DNA of 64,000 bases from DASSUW01 sp963844205 (lineage in GTDB: Bacteria > Actinomycetota > Thermoleophilia > Solirubrobacterales > Solirubrobacteraceae). The stretch spans positions 124,001-188,000 of the forward strand of contig CAWJNK010000014.1 in the NCBI GenBank assembly GCA_963844205.1. The letters run 5' to 3'. Position numbers and translations under genes: made by a program. Below, piece after piece: positions 18,911-27,039 of the stretch; the stretch's first letter is position 1, and each line of letters starts with the position of its first letter. The notes beneath the pieces were generated by a model. That model made no database searches. It saw only the letters and a program-made list of their open reading frames with translations, and was not told where the DNA came from.

Positions 18911-19402
18911 ATGCATCTGAACAAGCGCACCGTCCTCGCCGCCCTCGCCGTCGCGGCGCTCGCCGTCCCGGCGGCGGCCGGCGCCAAGCCGGGTGGCGGC
19001 AAGGGTCACGGCAAGCCCGCCGCCAAGGAGAAGCAGTTCAAGAAGGTGATGTTCGTCTTCCGCGGGACGTTCACCGCGCCGGGCACGGTGGCGGTCGACG
19101 CCGGCAACGCCCACGTCCGCAAGGGCGGGTTCGTCGGCCAGGCGGTGACGTTCGACTTCGCCGACGCGAAGGTGGTCGTCGCCGACACGAACGGCGACCT
19201 GGTCCGTGACGTCACCGACGTCAAGGACGGCGACCGGGTGCTGGTCACGGCGCGCATCGCGCGGCGGACGAAGTACGCCGAGGGCACCGAGTCGATCGTC
19301 GCGCGCAAACTGGTGGACAAGGCCAAGGCACCGGTCGAGGACGAGGCCGAGCCCGTCGAGGCCGAGGAGACCGAGCCGGTCGAGGGCGAGGCCGGCGCCT
19401 AG
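18911..19402 (+). CDS. Small secreted protein of unknown function
   Basis: A 163-residue exported protein with signal peptide MHLNKRTVLAALAVAALAVPAAAGA, a basic Gly/Lys linker (GGGKGHGKPAAKEK), then a compact beta-rich domain of about 90 residues (FVFRGTFTAPGTVAVDAGN, DRVLVTARIARR) resembling small OB-like or DUF5666-like folds, and an acidic tail of repeated EP/VE. AAGGGA precedes the start. The basic N-terminus and acidic C-terminus give a strongly polar charge layout. Confidence 0.6.
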   Translation: MHLNKRTVLAALAVAALAVPAAAGAKPGGGKGHGKPAAKEKQFKKVMFVFRGTFTAPGTVAVDAGNAHVRKGGFVGQAVTFDFADAKVVVADTNGDLVRDVTDVKDGDRVLVTARIARRTKYAEGTESIVARKLVDKAKAPVEDEAEPVEAEETEPVEGEAGA

Positions 19403-19412
19403 CGCCCGGCTC

Positions 19413-19442
19413 CGGGTCGGCGCCGCATTCGGCGCCGACCCG
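19413..19442. terminator. Bidirectional terminator
   Basis: CGGGTCGGCGCCG and CGGCGCCGACCCG form a perfect 13-bp stem around CATT. It fills the interval between the convergent stops of the small secreted protein and the M50 peptidase genes. Confidence 0.85.
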
Positions 19443-21944
19443 TCAAGGCGTCGGGGAGGGCGTGGCGCTCGTCTCGGGCGTCGTCGTCGGCGTCTCGGTC
19501 GGCGTCTCCGTCGGCGTCTCCGTCGGCGTCGGCGTGGCTGTCGGTTCCGGGGTCGCTGTCGACGTCGGCTCCTGCGTCGGCGTCGGGTCCGAGGCCGGCG
19601 GCGCCGACGTCGACTCTGGCGTCGCCGTCGGGTCGGTCGACGGCGTGTTCGTGGGCTCGGGCTCGGACGTCGACGTCTGCTCCTGCGCGGACGGCTCCTC
19701 CTGAGACGATGGCGTCTCCTCCGCGCCTGCGGCCGGCTCGAGGTTTTCCGCGACCACGTCACGCAGCTCGTCCATCAGCGAGTCGAGCTGCGTGCGGACG
19801 TCACCGATCGGCGTGTCGGAGCTCCCGAGGAGCACCACCGCGGCGAGGATCTGGGCGATCTGCGCGCGTCCCTCCTCGGTCAGGTGGCGCAGGTCCGGAA
19901 GCACCAGGATCAGCTGATACGCGAAGGCAAGCGTCTCGCAGGCCGGGCAGCGGTCGTTGAACGAGACCGCGCGGTTGGTCGGCGCGATCGTCTGGAACTC
20001 GCCCATCGCGATCAGGAGCTGGATCGCGACCGCGATCGTGCGACAGCCGTCGCAGCTCGCGTAGGCCACTGCCGAGTTCGAATGGTCGATCGTGCCGTCG
20101 AGGATGAAGCGCAGGTCGAACGCGAGGCGGAAGACCAGGCCGCCGTCGACCGTGTTGGTCGCCACCGCCATGTTGTCCTTCGAGGCGGGCGCGGTCGGCT
20201 CCGCCGCCGGCGTGCCGGTCGCGCTCGGGGTGGGCGTCTCGGCGGCGGGCGCTGACGGAGCGCTCCCGGCCGTCTCGTCGGCCGGCGCCTCCCCGCCGGG
20301 CTCACGCTGCTCATCAGGCGCGGGCGCCTCTTCGTCCGCGATCGACTCGCGGCTGTCGTCGAGCACGCCGCCCGCCGGCTGGTCGGCCCCGGACGCGCTG
20401 CCCGGCGCGGGTGCCTCCCCCGGCTGCGCGCCGAACTGCGTGACGTACGCGACGGGATGGCCGCCGGGAAGCTGGCGCACCTGTGAGATGGCCTCCGGCA
20501 CGGTCCCGCGCTCGCCCGGCTGCAGCGGCTGGTAGTCGCCGTCCGGCCACCAGGTCGCGACGACGAATGCCGCGACGGCGGCGGAACCCGCGAGCACGAC
20601 CGCCCGGCGGGGAGCGCTGCCGCTCGACCACCGCCACATGCGGCGCCCGGCGGCGCGTCCCGCCCGCGACAGGATCAGCACGATGCCCGCGCACTGGAGG
20701 ACCAGCAGCAGGATCTGCACGGACGACAGCGCGGCCACCGACAGCTCGCCGCGTTGCACCGTGTCGGCCACGCGGGCGGCGTGCATGCTCGCTGAATCGA
20801 AGGCCGTGGCGAAGACCCGCGGGGCCCCCAGCACCATCCACGTCAGCAGCGTGAGCAGCAGCGGTACGAGCACGACGATGTACGTCGTCACCACCAGCCG
20901 GACCCACGGCTTGAGCTCGCGCACCTTCGCCTCGGTGACGCGGAACGGCACGAGGCTGCGCAGGATCGGGCCGATCCGGGACAAGATGTCCGGGACGCCG
21001 GTGAGGTCGCTGAGGACGTAGTAGCCGTCGAAGCGGAGCAGCGGCAGAAGCTGCTGCAGCATCGTCAGGTGCTGCACCACGGCGAGCAGCAGGAGCCACT
21101 CGTGCCCGGTGGCGAAGAAGAGGCCGCCCGCGAGAAGCGCGGTGACGGCGTTGAAGTAGATGCCTCCGAGGTCGGTGCGCAGCCGACCGCGCCGGTCGAG
21201 GCGGTAGGCGTCCGTCACGTCGCAGTAGAACGCGGGCCAGACGAGGTACAGACCGGCGCCGATGGCGCCGGGCCTCCCGCCGCCATAGCGGCACGCGGCC
21301 GCATGACCGATCTCGTGGAAGGCGGTGGCGGCGACGACGCAGACCATGAGCCCGAGCAGGAGCGTGGGCTGGTACAGCACGGTCCGGAGGCCCGGCGCGA
21401 TCCCGTGCATGCCGAACAGCCAGACGTCGAACGCGACCAGCGTGGCGAGGACGATCGCCACGATCGGCGGCGCGAACAGCGGCGCGAAGGCCAGCCCGAT
21501 CGCCTGGACCGCTCGCGGCGGGACCAGCGGTCGCCGATGGTGCAGCGCGAGCAGCGGAGGTCGCTTGGACAGCTCCGGCGTCGAGCCGTCGGCGGCCGCG
21601 ATGACCCCGAGCGGACGCAGCTTGCGCTCGACCAGGAAGTCGACGTTGCCGGCGCTCACCCGTCGGCCGATGCTCGAACCGACGCGCGCCGCGATCGCGT
21701 CCGCGTCGCGGCGCCCGTCCGCGGCCTCCGCGACCAGGTACAGCAGCCGCGAGAGCTGGATCACCTCGCCGTCCTCGCGCCGGGCGAGATACGGCGACTC
21801 CCTGAAGCCCGAGCCTTCGAAGCGTCCGATCAGCTCGAGGCCGGCCGCCCGCTGCGGACGGTCCGCGGCCGCCGCACGCGTCTGCTGACGGTCCGCGAGA
21901 GCTTCGGTTGCCGCCGACGGCGGCGGAACGGTTGAAGTAGCCAT
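19443..21944 (-). CDS. Membrane M50-family zinc peptidase with PqqD-like N-terminus and double-CxxC tail domain
   Basis: An 833-residue polytopic protein. Residues about 35-120 look like a small winged/PqqD-like domain. Membrane helices begin near 147. The zinc site is His210-Glu-Ile-Gly-His214 (AFHEIGHAA), with a likely third ligand at Asp306 (RFDGYYVLSD). More helices follow at about 350-375, 408-428 and 448-465. A Pro/Ala/Glu-rich linker leads to residues about 590-735, which carry two similar units each with a CxxC (Cys631/634, CDGCRTIAVA; Cys666/669, CPACETLAFA). The tail (about 740-833) is Pro/Thr/Ser-rich and low in complexity. It matches the architecture of actinobacterial proteins named putative peptide zinc metalloproteases, which process or export peptides. 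It lies downstream of the leader-bearing repeat protein, its likely substrate by inference. Confidence 0.8.
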   Translation of the reverse strand: MATSTVPPPSAATEALADRQQTRAAAADRPQRAAGLELIGRFEGSGFRESPYLARREDGEVIQLSRLLYLVAEAADGRRDADAIAARVGSSIGRRVSAGNVDFLVERKLRPLGVIAAADGSTPELSKRPPLLALHHRRPLVPPRAVQAIGLAFAPLFAPPIVAIVLATLVAFDVWLFGMHGIAPGLRTVLYQPTLLLGLMVCVVAATAFHEIGHAAACRYGGGRPGAIGAGLYLVWPAFYCDVTDAYRLDRRGRLRTDLGGIYFNAVTALLAGGLFFATGHEWLLLLAVVQHLTMLQQLLPLLRFDGYYVLSDLTGVPDILSRIGPILRSLVPFRVTEAKVRELKPWVRLVVTTYIVVLVPLLLTLLTWMVLGAPRVFATAFDSASMHAARVADTVQRGELSVAALSSVQILLLVLQCAGIVLILSRAGRAAGRRMWRWSSGSAPRRAVVLAGSAAVAAFVVATWWPDGDYQPLQPGERGTVPEAISQVRQLPGGHPVAYVTQFGAQPGEAPAPGSASGADQPAGGVLDDSRESIADEEAPAPDEQREPGGEAPADETAGSAPSAPAAETPTPSATGTPAAEPTAPASKDNMAVATNTVDGGLVFRLAFDLRFILDGTIDHSNSAVAYASCDGCRTIAVAIQLLIAMGEFQTIAPTNRAVSFNDRCPACETLAFAYQLILVLPDLRHLTEEGRAQIAQILAAVVLLGSSDTPIGDVRTQLDSLMDELRDVVAENLEPAAGAEETPSSQEEPSAQEQTSTSEPEPTNTPSTDPTATPESTSAPPASDPTPTQEPTSTATPEPTATPTPTETPTETPTETPTTTPETSATPSPTP

Positions 21945-21962
21945 CGTCAGGGCGGGGCCCCG

Positions 21963-21994
21963 CCTGCGCGGCGCCTACCTCGGCGCCGCGCAGG
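21963..21994 (-). terminator. Intercistronic hairpin between the repeat-protein and M50 genes
   Basis: CCTGCGCGGCGCC and GGCGCCGCGCAGG form a perfect 13-bp stem with loop TACCTC. It lies in the 65 bases between the stop of the repeat protein and the ATG of the M50 peptidase, both minus strand. It may partially terminate transcription, giving more repeat protein than peptidase, or stabilise the upstream message. Confidence 0.65.
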
Positions 21995-22009
21995 GGAGCG
22001 GGAGGAGTG

Positions 22010-23641
22010 CTACGGGGTCGTGACTCCGGGTCCGACCAGCTCGCCCTGGTCGATCGTGGAGTTCTGGCTGGTCGTGGCGCCGGCCAGACCCTGGAGGACC
22101 TGGACGATCACCGAGTCCTGGCTCGCGGTCGCAAGCGACACGGCGCCAGGCGACAGGATGTTCGCGCTGACCGCCGCGTCGATCGGCGCAGCGACGTTCG
22201 CGTTCGCCGCGATCGCCGCACCGATCGGGGCCGCGAGGTCCAGATCGAGGTCGAGGTCCGCCGCGATGTTCAGCAGCGATGAGCCCGCCGCGAGATCGCC
22301 CGGCGTCTCGGTCGCGCCGCCGACGAGGTCGCCGCCGACGGCCTCCTCGCCCTGGCTGATCGCCGAGTCCTGGTCGGTCGTCGCGATCGCGTCGCCGAGC
22401 AGCGTCTGCTGCAGCAGCGAGTTCTGATCGGCCGTCGCGAGCGCGATCGCGTCCGGCGACAGCAGGTTCGCGGTCACCGCGGCGTCGATCGGCAGCGCGA
22501 GGTTCGCGTTCGCCGCCACGGCGGCGCTGATCGGCGCCGCCAGGTCGAGCGCGAGGTCGAGGTTGACATCGACGTCGAGCAGCGACGTGCCCTGGAGCGC
22601 GGTCAGCAGCTCGCCGAGGGTGTCGCCGACCGTGCCGACGGTGTCGTTGAGGTCGGGCAGCGCGTCGGTGACGGTGCCGAGCGTGTCGTTCACCGTGTCG
22701 CCCACGGTCCCGACGGTGTCGTTGAGGTCGGGCAGCGCGCCGGTGACGGTGCCGAGCGTGTCGTTCAGCGTGTCGCCGACGGTTCCGATGGTGTCGTTGA
22801 GGTCGGGCAGCGCGCCGGTGACGGTGCCGAGCGTGTCGTTCAGCGTGTCGCCGACGGTCCCGAGCGTGTCGTCCACCGTGTCCGCCAGCGGCGGTACGGC
22901 GTCGGTCACGGTGCCGAGCGTGTCGGTCAGCACGGGCACGGTGTCGGTGACGGTGCCGAGCGTGTCGGTCACGACCGGCAGAACGTCGGTGACGGTGCCG
23001 ACCGTGTCGTTGACCGTGTCGGTCAGCGGCGGCACGGTGTCGGTCACGGTGCCGAGCGTGTCGTCGACCGTGTCGGTCACCGGCGGCACGGCGTCGGTCA
23101 CCGTGCCGACGGTGTCGTCGACCGTGTCGGTCAGCGGCGGCACGGCCGCCGTCGTGCTCGACACGTCCGGAGCGACCGTCGAAGTCGCGGGATCGACCGC
23201 GGTGGTCGCGACCGCGTCATCCACGGTGTCGGTGACCGCCGTCACCGGTGCGGACTGCTCCATCGACACGGGGGGCGGCTCGGTCGCCTGGGTCGTCACG
23301 GTTTCGCCCGCAGCGGGCTGGACCGGCTCGGCGGCCGGTGCGTCGGTCGGCTCGGCCAACGGCGCATCCGCCGACTCGGCGGGCGCAGCGGCGGTCGTCT
23401 CGGTCGCGGCGGTCTCGGCCGGCGCCGCGGTCGGCTCGACGGCGGTCGTAGCCGGCTCTGCGGGAGCGTCGGCGGTGGCCGCGTCGTCGACCGGCGCCGC
23501 CGCCATGTCACTGGCGGCGTGCAGGGTACTTGTCGCGCCCGTCACGGTGAACGTGGACATTGCAGCGCGCTCGGGCAGGCTCTCGGCGGTCTCGGCCTCG
23601 AGCTCTTCAAGGGTCAGCTCATGATTCTCGATAGGGGCCAT
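22010..23641 (-). CDS. Cysteine-free repeat protein with leader-like N-terminus
   Basis: A 543-residue protein of unknown function. Its first 28 residues are acidic and amphipathic (LTLEELEAETAESLPERAAM), resembling a RiPP-type leader with an LPxR element rather than a signal peptide. Residues about 30-170 are Ala/Thr/Glu/Pro-rich. Residues about 165-350 are built from Thr/Asp/Val repeats, the best being 25-residue units containing GTVGDTLNDTLGTVTG and ALPDLNDT. The C-terminal 190 residues contain two related halves with LDLDLAAPI, AANANVAAPIDAAV and pairs of QNS/QDS motifs followed by Gln (ATTSQNSTIDQGE), loosely curlin-like. I see no cysteine or lysine-rich region. AAGGTA precedes the ATG. 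The adjacent M50 peptidase may release or process it; this is inference. Confidence 0.75.
   Translation of the reverse strand: MAPIENHELTLEELEAETAESLPERAAMSTFTVTGATSTLHAASDMAAAPVDDAATADAPAEPATTAVEPTAAPAETAATETTAAAPAESADAPLAEPTDAPAAEPVQPAAGETVTTQATEPPPVSMEQSAPVTAVTDTVDDAVATTAVDPATSTVAPDVSSTTAAVPPLTDTVDDTVGTVTDAVPPVTDTVDDTLGTVTDTVPPLTDTVNDTVGTVTDVLPVVTDTLGTVTDTVPVLTDTLGTVTDAVPPLADTVDDTLGTVGDTLNDTLGTVTGALPDLNDTIGTVGDTLNDTLGTVTGALPDLNDTVGTVGDTVNDTLGTVTDALPDLNDTVGTVGDTLGELLTALQGTSLLDVDVNLDLALDLAAPISAAVAANANLALPIDAAVTANLLSPDAIALATADQNSLLQQTLLGDAIATTDQDSAISQGEEAVGGDLVGGATETPGDLAAGSSLLNIAADLDLDLDLAAPIGAAIAANANVAAPIDAAVSANILSPGAVSLATASQDSVIVQVLQGLAGATTSQNSTIDQGELVGPGVTTP
22643..22867 (-). repeat. 75-bp tandem repeats inside the repeat protein
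   Basis: GTCGTTGAGGTCGGGCAG begins at 22643, 22718 and 22793, a 75-base (25-codon) period with few substitutions between units. More degenerate, shorter units (12-25 codons, centred on DTLGTVTD and DTVDDT) continue to about 23140. The near identity at DNA level means unit number may vary between strains. Confidence 0.8.
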
Positions 23642-23696
23642 TACCTTGTCCTCACCGGCTGCTCGCCGCGAATAACCGCGTCAACGGGCGATGACG

Positions 23697-24365
23697 TCAA
23701 CGAGCGATGACGCGCGAGCGGCTGAGCTGGACGCGGATGGACTCCGGCGACACGCCGAGCGCTGTCAGCGTGCGCCGCGCGCCGTCGTCCGCGTCGTCGA
23801 GCGCTGCCAGGAGCAGCTGCTCGACTCCGAGCCGCTCCTCGCCACGCGACACGGCGACCCGTCCGGCCTCCGTCAGCATCCGTCGCAGGCTCGCGGAGCC
23901 GTCGACGCCGTCGCCGCCGCGGTCGGTTCCGCGTGCGCACGCGCGCGCGGCATCCAGCGTCACGCCCTCCGCCTCCAAGGCGCGCGAGACGTCGCAGTCG
24001 GTGCCGAGGATCCCGAGGAGGACGTGCTCGGGCCCGAGCCGGGCGCCTTCCGCCACCGCGTCCTCGCGCGCCAGGCGCATGGCGTGACGCGCGACCGCGC
24101 TGGCGACGAGCCGGGGCCGAGGCTCCGACGGTCGCTCGGACGCCAGATCCCGGTACCGGCGATGTGCGGCCTGGCGCGAGATGCCGAGCGCCCGTGCGAT
24201 ATCGGCGAACGAGTGACCGGACGCCAGGGCACGCTCGACGTGCGCCTTCGCCAGCTCCTCGGCTTCGGACCGCAGCTCGGTGAGCGTCCGGAGTGCAGAC
24301 ATCCCGTCCTCGGCCTTCGCCGCGTCGTCGGCGAGCGCGCAGATCCGCTGTGCGTGTTCGTCCAT
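23697..24365 (-). CDS. HTH protein with Clp-N domains
   Basis: A 222-residue protein. Residues about 48-75 form a helix-turn-helix (HSFADIARALGISRQAAHRRYRDL). Residues about 85-220 contain two Clp N-terminal repeats (LGPEHVLLGILGTDCDVSRAL and LGVEQLLLAALDDADDGARRTL). No AAA ATPase domain is present. Such HTH/Clp-N fusions are common in actinobacteria and probably act as regulators; the Clp-N part may sense a peptide or an adaptor. It lies just upstream of the repeat-protein gene on the same strand (55 bases), so it may regulate that locus. Confidence 0.8.
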   Translation of the reverse strand: MDEHAQRICALADDAAKAEDGMSALRTLTELRSEAEELAKAHVERALASGHSFADIARALGISRQAAHRRYRDLASERPSEPRPRLVASAVARHAMRLAREDAVAEGARLGPEHVLLGILGTDCDVSRALEAEGVTLDAARACARGTDRGGDGVDGSASLRRMLTEAGRVAVSRGEERLGVEQLLLAALDDADDGARRTLTALGVSPESIRVQLSRSRVIAR

Positions 24366-24429
24366 GCATACCGTCGTCTACCCAATCGACCCGGTTCGCG
24401 ATGCGCCCACGAGGGGAAGGACTTACGCC

Positions 24430-24663
24430 ATGACTGATGAGTTGAACTGGAAGGACCGCGAGCTGCGGTTCACGATCGTCGTGAGCCAGCCGGAGGGCGG
24501 CTATCACCGTGCGCAGGCGGCGTGGGCGGACAACGACGAGGTGATCGCGGCATGCGACGCTCCGCGCCCAGGTGACTGCCTGGCCGGCGTCGCCGGCGCG
24601 CTGGCGCAGGTGTTCGCGCGGGCCGACCTGGCCGCTGGCCTCGATCGCGCGATCAAGCAGTAG
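24430..24663 (+). CDS. Small soluble protein of unknown function
   Basis: A 77-residue protein beginning at ATG 24430 with GAAGGA 8 bases upstream. It has no signal peptide or membrane segment. The middle is a predicted beta-alpha fold (LRFTIVVSQPEGG, HRAQAAWADND), with two cysteines (ACDAPRPGDCLAG), ending in an alpha helix. It is transcribed divergently from the HTH/Clp-N gene (64-base spacer) and converges on gvpK with 3 bases between stops. Confidence 0.6.
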   Translation: MTDELNWKDRELRFTIVVSQPEGGYHRAQAAWADNDEVIAACDAPRPGDCLAGVAGALAQVFARADLAAGLDRAIKQ

Positions 24664-24666
24664 GGC

Positions 24667-25020
24667 TTACAGCAGCCGCCCGAGCGGGCCGAGGTCGAGG
24701 TTGAGGTCCTCGTCCGTCAGCCCGAAGGTGTCCTTGAGCTCGGCCATCCGGGACTCGAGCGCCATCAGCGTCCGGCCGAGGCGCTCGACGGTCTCGTCGT
24801 CCAGGCCGCCCGCCTCGACCCGCCGGAGCGCCTGCCGCTCCATGATCTGCCGCAGCAGCTCGACGACCGTGAGCACGAGCTGGGCGAGCCCGCGCTCGAC
24901 GTTCTCGGGGTCGGCGTCGACGCGCCGCGAGAGCATGTCGTCGAGCCGCCGGAGGTCACGCGTGAAGGGGTCGAGGTTCAGCGGCGTGGCGAGCAGCTTC
25001 TCGCCGGGCGAGTCGGTCAT
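24667..25020 (-). CDS. gvpK: Gas vesicle protein GvpK
   Basis: A 117-residue protein matching GvpK: N-terminal LNLDPFTRDLRRLDDMLSRR, central GLAQLVLTVVELLRQIMERQALRR and C-terminal LGLTDEDLNLDL-like ending (FGLTDEDLNLDLGPLG). GvpK is an essential minor assembly protein of gas vesicles. The ATG at 25020 overlaps the TGA of the upstream gvpF/L gene (ATGA). It is the last gene of the operon. Confidence 0.92.
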   Translation of the reverse strand: MTDSPGEKLLATPLNLDPFTRDLRRLDDMLSRRVDADPENVERGLAQLVLTVVELLRQIMERQALRRVEAGGLDDETVERLGRTLMALESRMAELKDTFGLTDEDLNLDLGPLGRLL

Positions 25021-25727
25021 CGGGCCCCTCCGGCGACGGGGACGGTGGTGAGCGCCGCGGCTTCGCCGACGAACGAGTACGGCGGCCAGGGGCCCGTGCA
25101 CAGGATCGCGACCTCCTCGTGCGCGCGCTGCAGCCGCTCGACCGTGCCCCGGAAGCGGGCGAGGTTCGCGGTCTCGACGAGGTAGGACGCCCGCAGCAGC
25201 TCGTCGGGCGCCTGGGCCGCCCGGCGGCTGACCGCGACCGCGAGCCTCGCGAGCGGCTCGTGCAGCGCGGCGGCCTCGTGGTCGGTCCGCCGGCCGTTGC
25301 GCAGCTTGGCCTCCAGGTACTCACGACCGCTCATCGCGACCGGGACCACCGGGAGCGCCGGCGGCTCGGTCCCGCCCAGCTGGGGCTGCATCGCGCGCAC
25401 GCCGACCTCGACGCGCCCGCGCACGCGATCGAGCGCTGCGAGGAACTCCTGCTGGCGGGCGGCGAGCACCTCATCCAGCGCGGCTTCGTCGGGCAGCCGG
25501 GTCCCGAAGCGCATCGGCAGCACCGCGCGGTCGGCCATGATGCGCTCCACCACGCGCTCGTGCACCCACAGCGCGTCGAGCGCCGGGTCGCCCGGCGGGT
25601 GGACGTGCCGGCTGATCACCGCGAGGAGCGCGCCGTGGCGGACGCCGTCGAGCGGCGCCTGCGCGAGCCCACGCCGGCGCGGCGGCGGCAGCTCGGGGCG
25701 CTCGCAGATGGCGTAGACCCAGATCAC
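25017..25727 (-). CDS. Gas vesicle protein GvpF/GvpL family
   Basis: A 236-residue GvpF/L-family protein. It begins MIWVYAICER, has the conserved middle block VERIMADRAVLPMRFGTRL and ends with the signature TGPWPPYSFVG. GvpF/L proteins bind GvpA and nucleate assembly. Start and stop overlap the neighbouring GvpA-family gene and gvpK by 4 bases each. It is the third F/L homologue of the cluster. Confidence 0.9.
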   Translation of the reverse strand: MIWVYAICERPELPPPRRRGLAQAPLDGVRHGALLAVISRHVHPPGDPALDALWVHERVVERIMADRAVLPMRFGTRLPDEAALDEVLAARQQEFLAALDRVRGRVEVGVRAMQPQLGGTEPPALPVVPVAMSGREYLEAKLRNGRRTDHEAAALHEPLARLAVAVSRRAAQAPDELLRASYLVETANLARFRGTVERLQRAHEEVAILCTGPWPPYSFVGEAAALTTVPVAGGAR

Positions 25728-25945
25728 GCGAACGGATACCCCCGCGTGGAGGGCAGCGACATGCCCATCTCGTCGGCGGTCGCCACCGAGGTGATCAGCG
25801 CGCGGAGGCCCACGTAGACGAGGTCGACGTCCGCGATCGAGAGCGTGATATCGCCGCCGATGACGACGCCCCCGGCGAGCAGGCGGTCGACGAGGTCGAC
25901 GAGCGCCACCTCGCGCTGGCGGGCGATGTCGTCGCGCGTCGCCAT
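25724..25945 (-). CDS. Second GvpA-family protein (GvpS-type by position)
   Basis: A 73-residue protein with the GvpA fold signature: VALVDLVDRLLAGGVVIGGDITLSIADVDLVYVGLRALITSV. It is basic at the N-terminus and ends STRGYPFA. In Streptomyces clusters the GvpA paralogue placed between gvpL and gvpK is called GvpS, so that identity is inferred from position. It overlaps both neighbours (TGATG with gvpL, ATGA with the F/L gene). Confidence 0.85.
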   Translation of the reverse strand: MATRDDIARQREVALVDLVDRLLAGGVVIGGDITLSIADVDLVYVGLRALITSVATADEMGMSLPSTRGYPFA

Positions 25946-26700
25946 CACCGCTCGGGCGTCGCGACGAAGTGGTGCGGCGGCCAGGGGCCGGTCAGCTCGA
26001 GCTCGACGCCGTCCGGCTCGTGGCGTCGCGAGAGCTCGTCGACGAGGGCGCGGAACCGATCCACTCCGCCGGCGGGCAGTAGGTAGGCGCCGTTCAGCAC
26101 CATCTCCGCGTCGCGGCCGGAGAGGCGGCGGTCCTGCGGCCGGCTCAGCGCGGCGGCGGCCGCTCCCTCGGTCAGCCGGGCATGGACCTCCGCCACCACC
26201 GTCTCCCCCTCGTCGGTCGCATCGCGCTTCTCCCTCAGGCGGCTGAGGTACTCGGTGCCGGAGGCCGGGGCTGCAGCGGCGGGCACGGGCGCGGGGGTGC
26301 GGAGGAAGGCCTTGACGCCCCATTCCTGCATCCCGTCGAGACGGCTCAGGGCGGCCGCCAGCGCGGCGCCCTCGCGGTCGAGCATCGCGTCGAGGCGCTC
26401 CGCTGACGCGTAGATCGTGCACAGCCGGAACGGGACGACCGTGCCGTCTCGGAGCGCGCGCTGGAGCACGTCCTCGTGGGCCCGGGCCAGCGCCTCCAGG
26501 TCCTCCACGTCCTCGAGCCGCGTGCGCAGCGCCTGCTCGTCGAAGCGCTCGCGCGGCACCTCGCTGACCAGCGCGGTGACGTTGTCGTACCGGTGCGACG
26601 CGACGGGCCGGCCGTCCACGCCTTCGCCGGGCGCCGCGTGCAGCGCGGCCGGGACGATGCCGTAGACCCAGAGCAGGGTCTCACTCACGGCGGGCCTCAT
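25945..26700 (-). CDS. gvpL: Gas vesicle protein GvpL/GvpF family
   Basis: A GvpF/L-family protein of 251 residues: LLWVYGIVPA at the start, the RALRDGTVVPFRLCTIYAS block, and the closing TGPWPPHHFVA. Two starts are plausible: ATG 26700 (GGAG 7 bases upstream) or GTG 26688 (GAGG 6 bases upstream, beginning SETLLWVYG). Either way it overlaps the end of gvpJ. The order J-L-(GvpA paralogue)-K resembles Streptomyces clusters. Confidence 0.88.
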   Translation of the reverse strand: MRPAVSETLLWVYGIVPAALHAAPGEGVDGRPVASHRYDNVTALVSEVPRERFDEQALRTRLEDVEDLEALARAHEDVLQRALRDGTVVPFRLCTIYASAERLDAMLDREGAALAAALSRLDGMQEWGVKAFLRTPAPVPAAAAPASGTEYLSRLREKRDATDEGETVVAEVHARLTEGAAAAALSRPQDRRLSGRDAEMVLNGAYLLPAGGVDRFRALVDELSRRHEPDGVELELTGPWPPHHFVATPER

Positions 26701-27034
26701 CGGCGCTCTCCGACTCGAGCCCGAGGCGCTCCTCGAGCCGGCTCAGCCGCTCGCGCAGCTCGCGGTTCTCCTCCTCGAGCTCCCGCGCGCCGCCGCTCAG
26801 CGATCCGTCGGACTCCCACCAGTTGATCCCCATCTCCTTGGCCCGGTCGACCGAGGCCACGAGCAGCCGCAGCTTGATCGTGAGCAGCTCGATGTCGAGG
26901 AGGTTGATCTGGATGTCGCCGGCGATGACGATGCCCTTGTCGAGCACGCGCTCGAGGATGTCGGCGAGATTCGCGGATTCGGTGTGGCCGGGGAGGGCGC
27001 CGGAGCGCGGGGCCGGGACGTACGATCGCTCCAC
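26681..27034 (-). CDS. gvpJ: Gas vesicle protein GvpJ (GvpA family with coiled tail)
   Basis: A GTG at 27034, 5 bases after the gvpO stop, gives 117 residues. The core ANLADILERVLDKGIVIAGD and IELLTIKLRLLVASVDRAKEMG is GvpA-like and typical of GvpJ. The last 40 residues are an Arg/Glu coiled-coil (LEEENRELRERLSRLEERLG). GvpJ is a minor shell protein, probably needed for nucleation or tips. Confidence 0.88.
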   Translation of the reverse strand: MERSYVPAPRSGALPGHTESANLADILERVLDKGIVIAGDIQINLLDIELLTIKLRLLVASVDRAKEMGINWWESDGSLSGGARELEEENRELRERLSRLEERLGLESESADEARRE

Positions 27035-27039
27035 GGCGC

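Noticed and set aside
22563..23624. Ser/Val/Thr-rich plus-strand frame over the repeat protein
   Set aside because: It mirrors the minus-strand repeats, has no ribosome-binding site, and the minus-strand reading has the leader-like start and correct spacing to neighbours.
25119..26246. Plus-strand frames across the gas vesicle genes
   Set aside because: All are opposite conserved Gvp genes with overlapping starts and stops; shadow composition.
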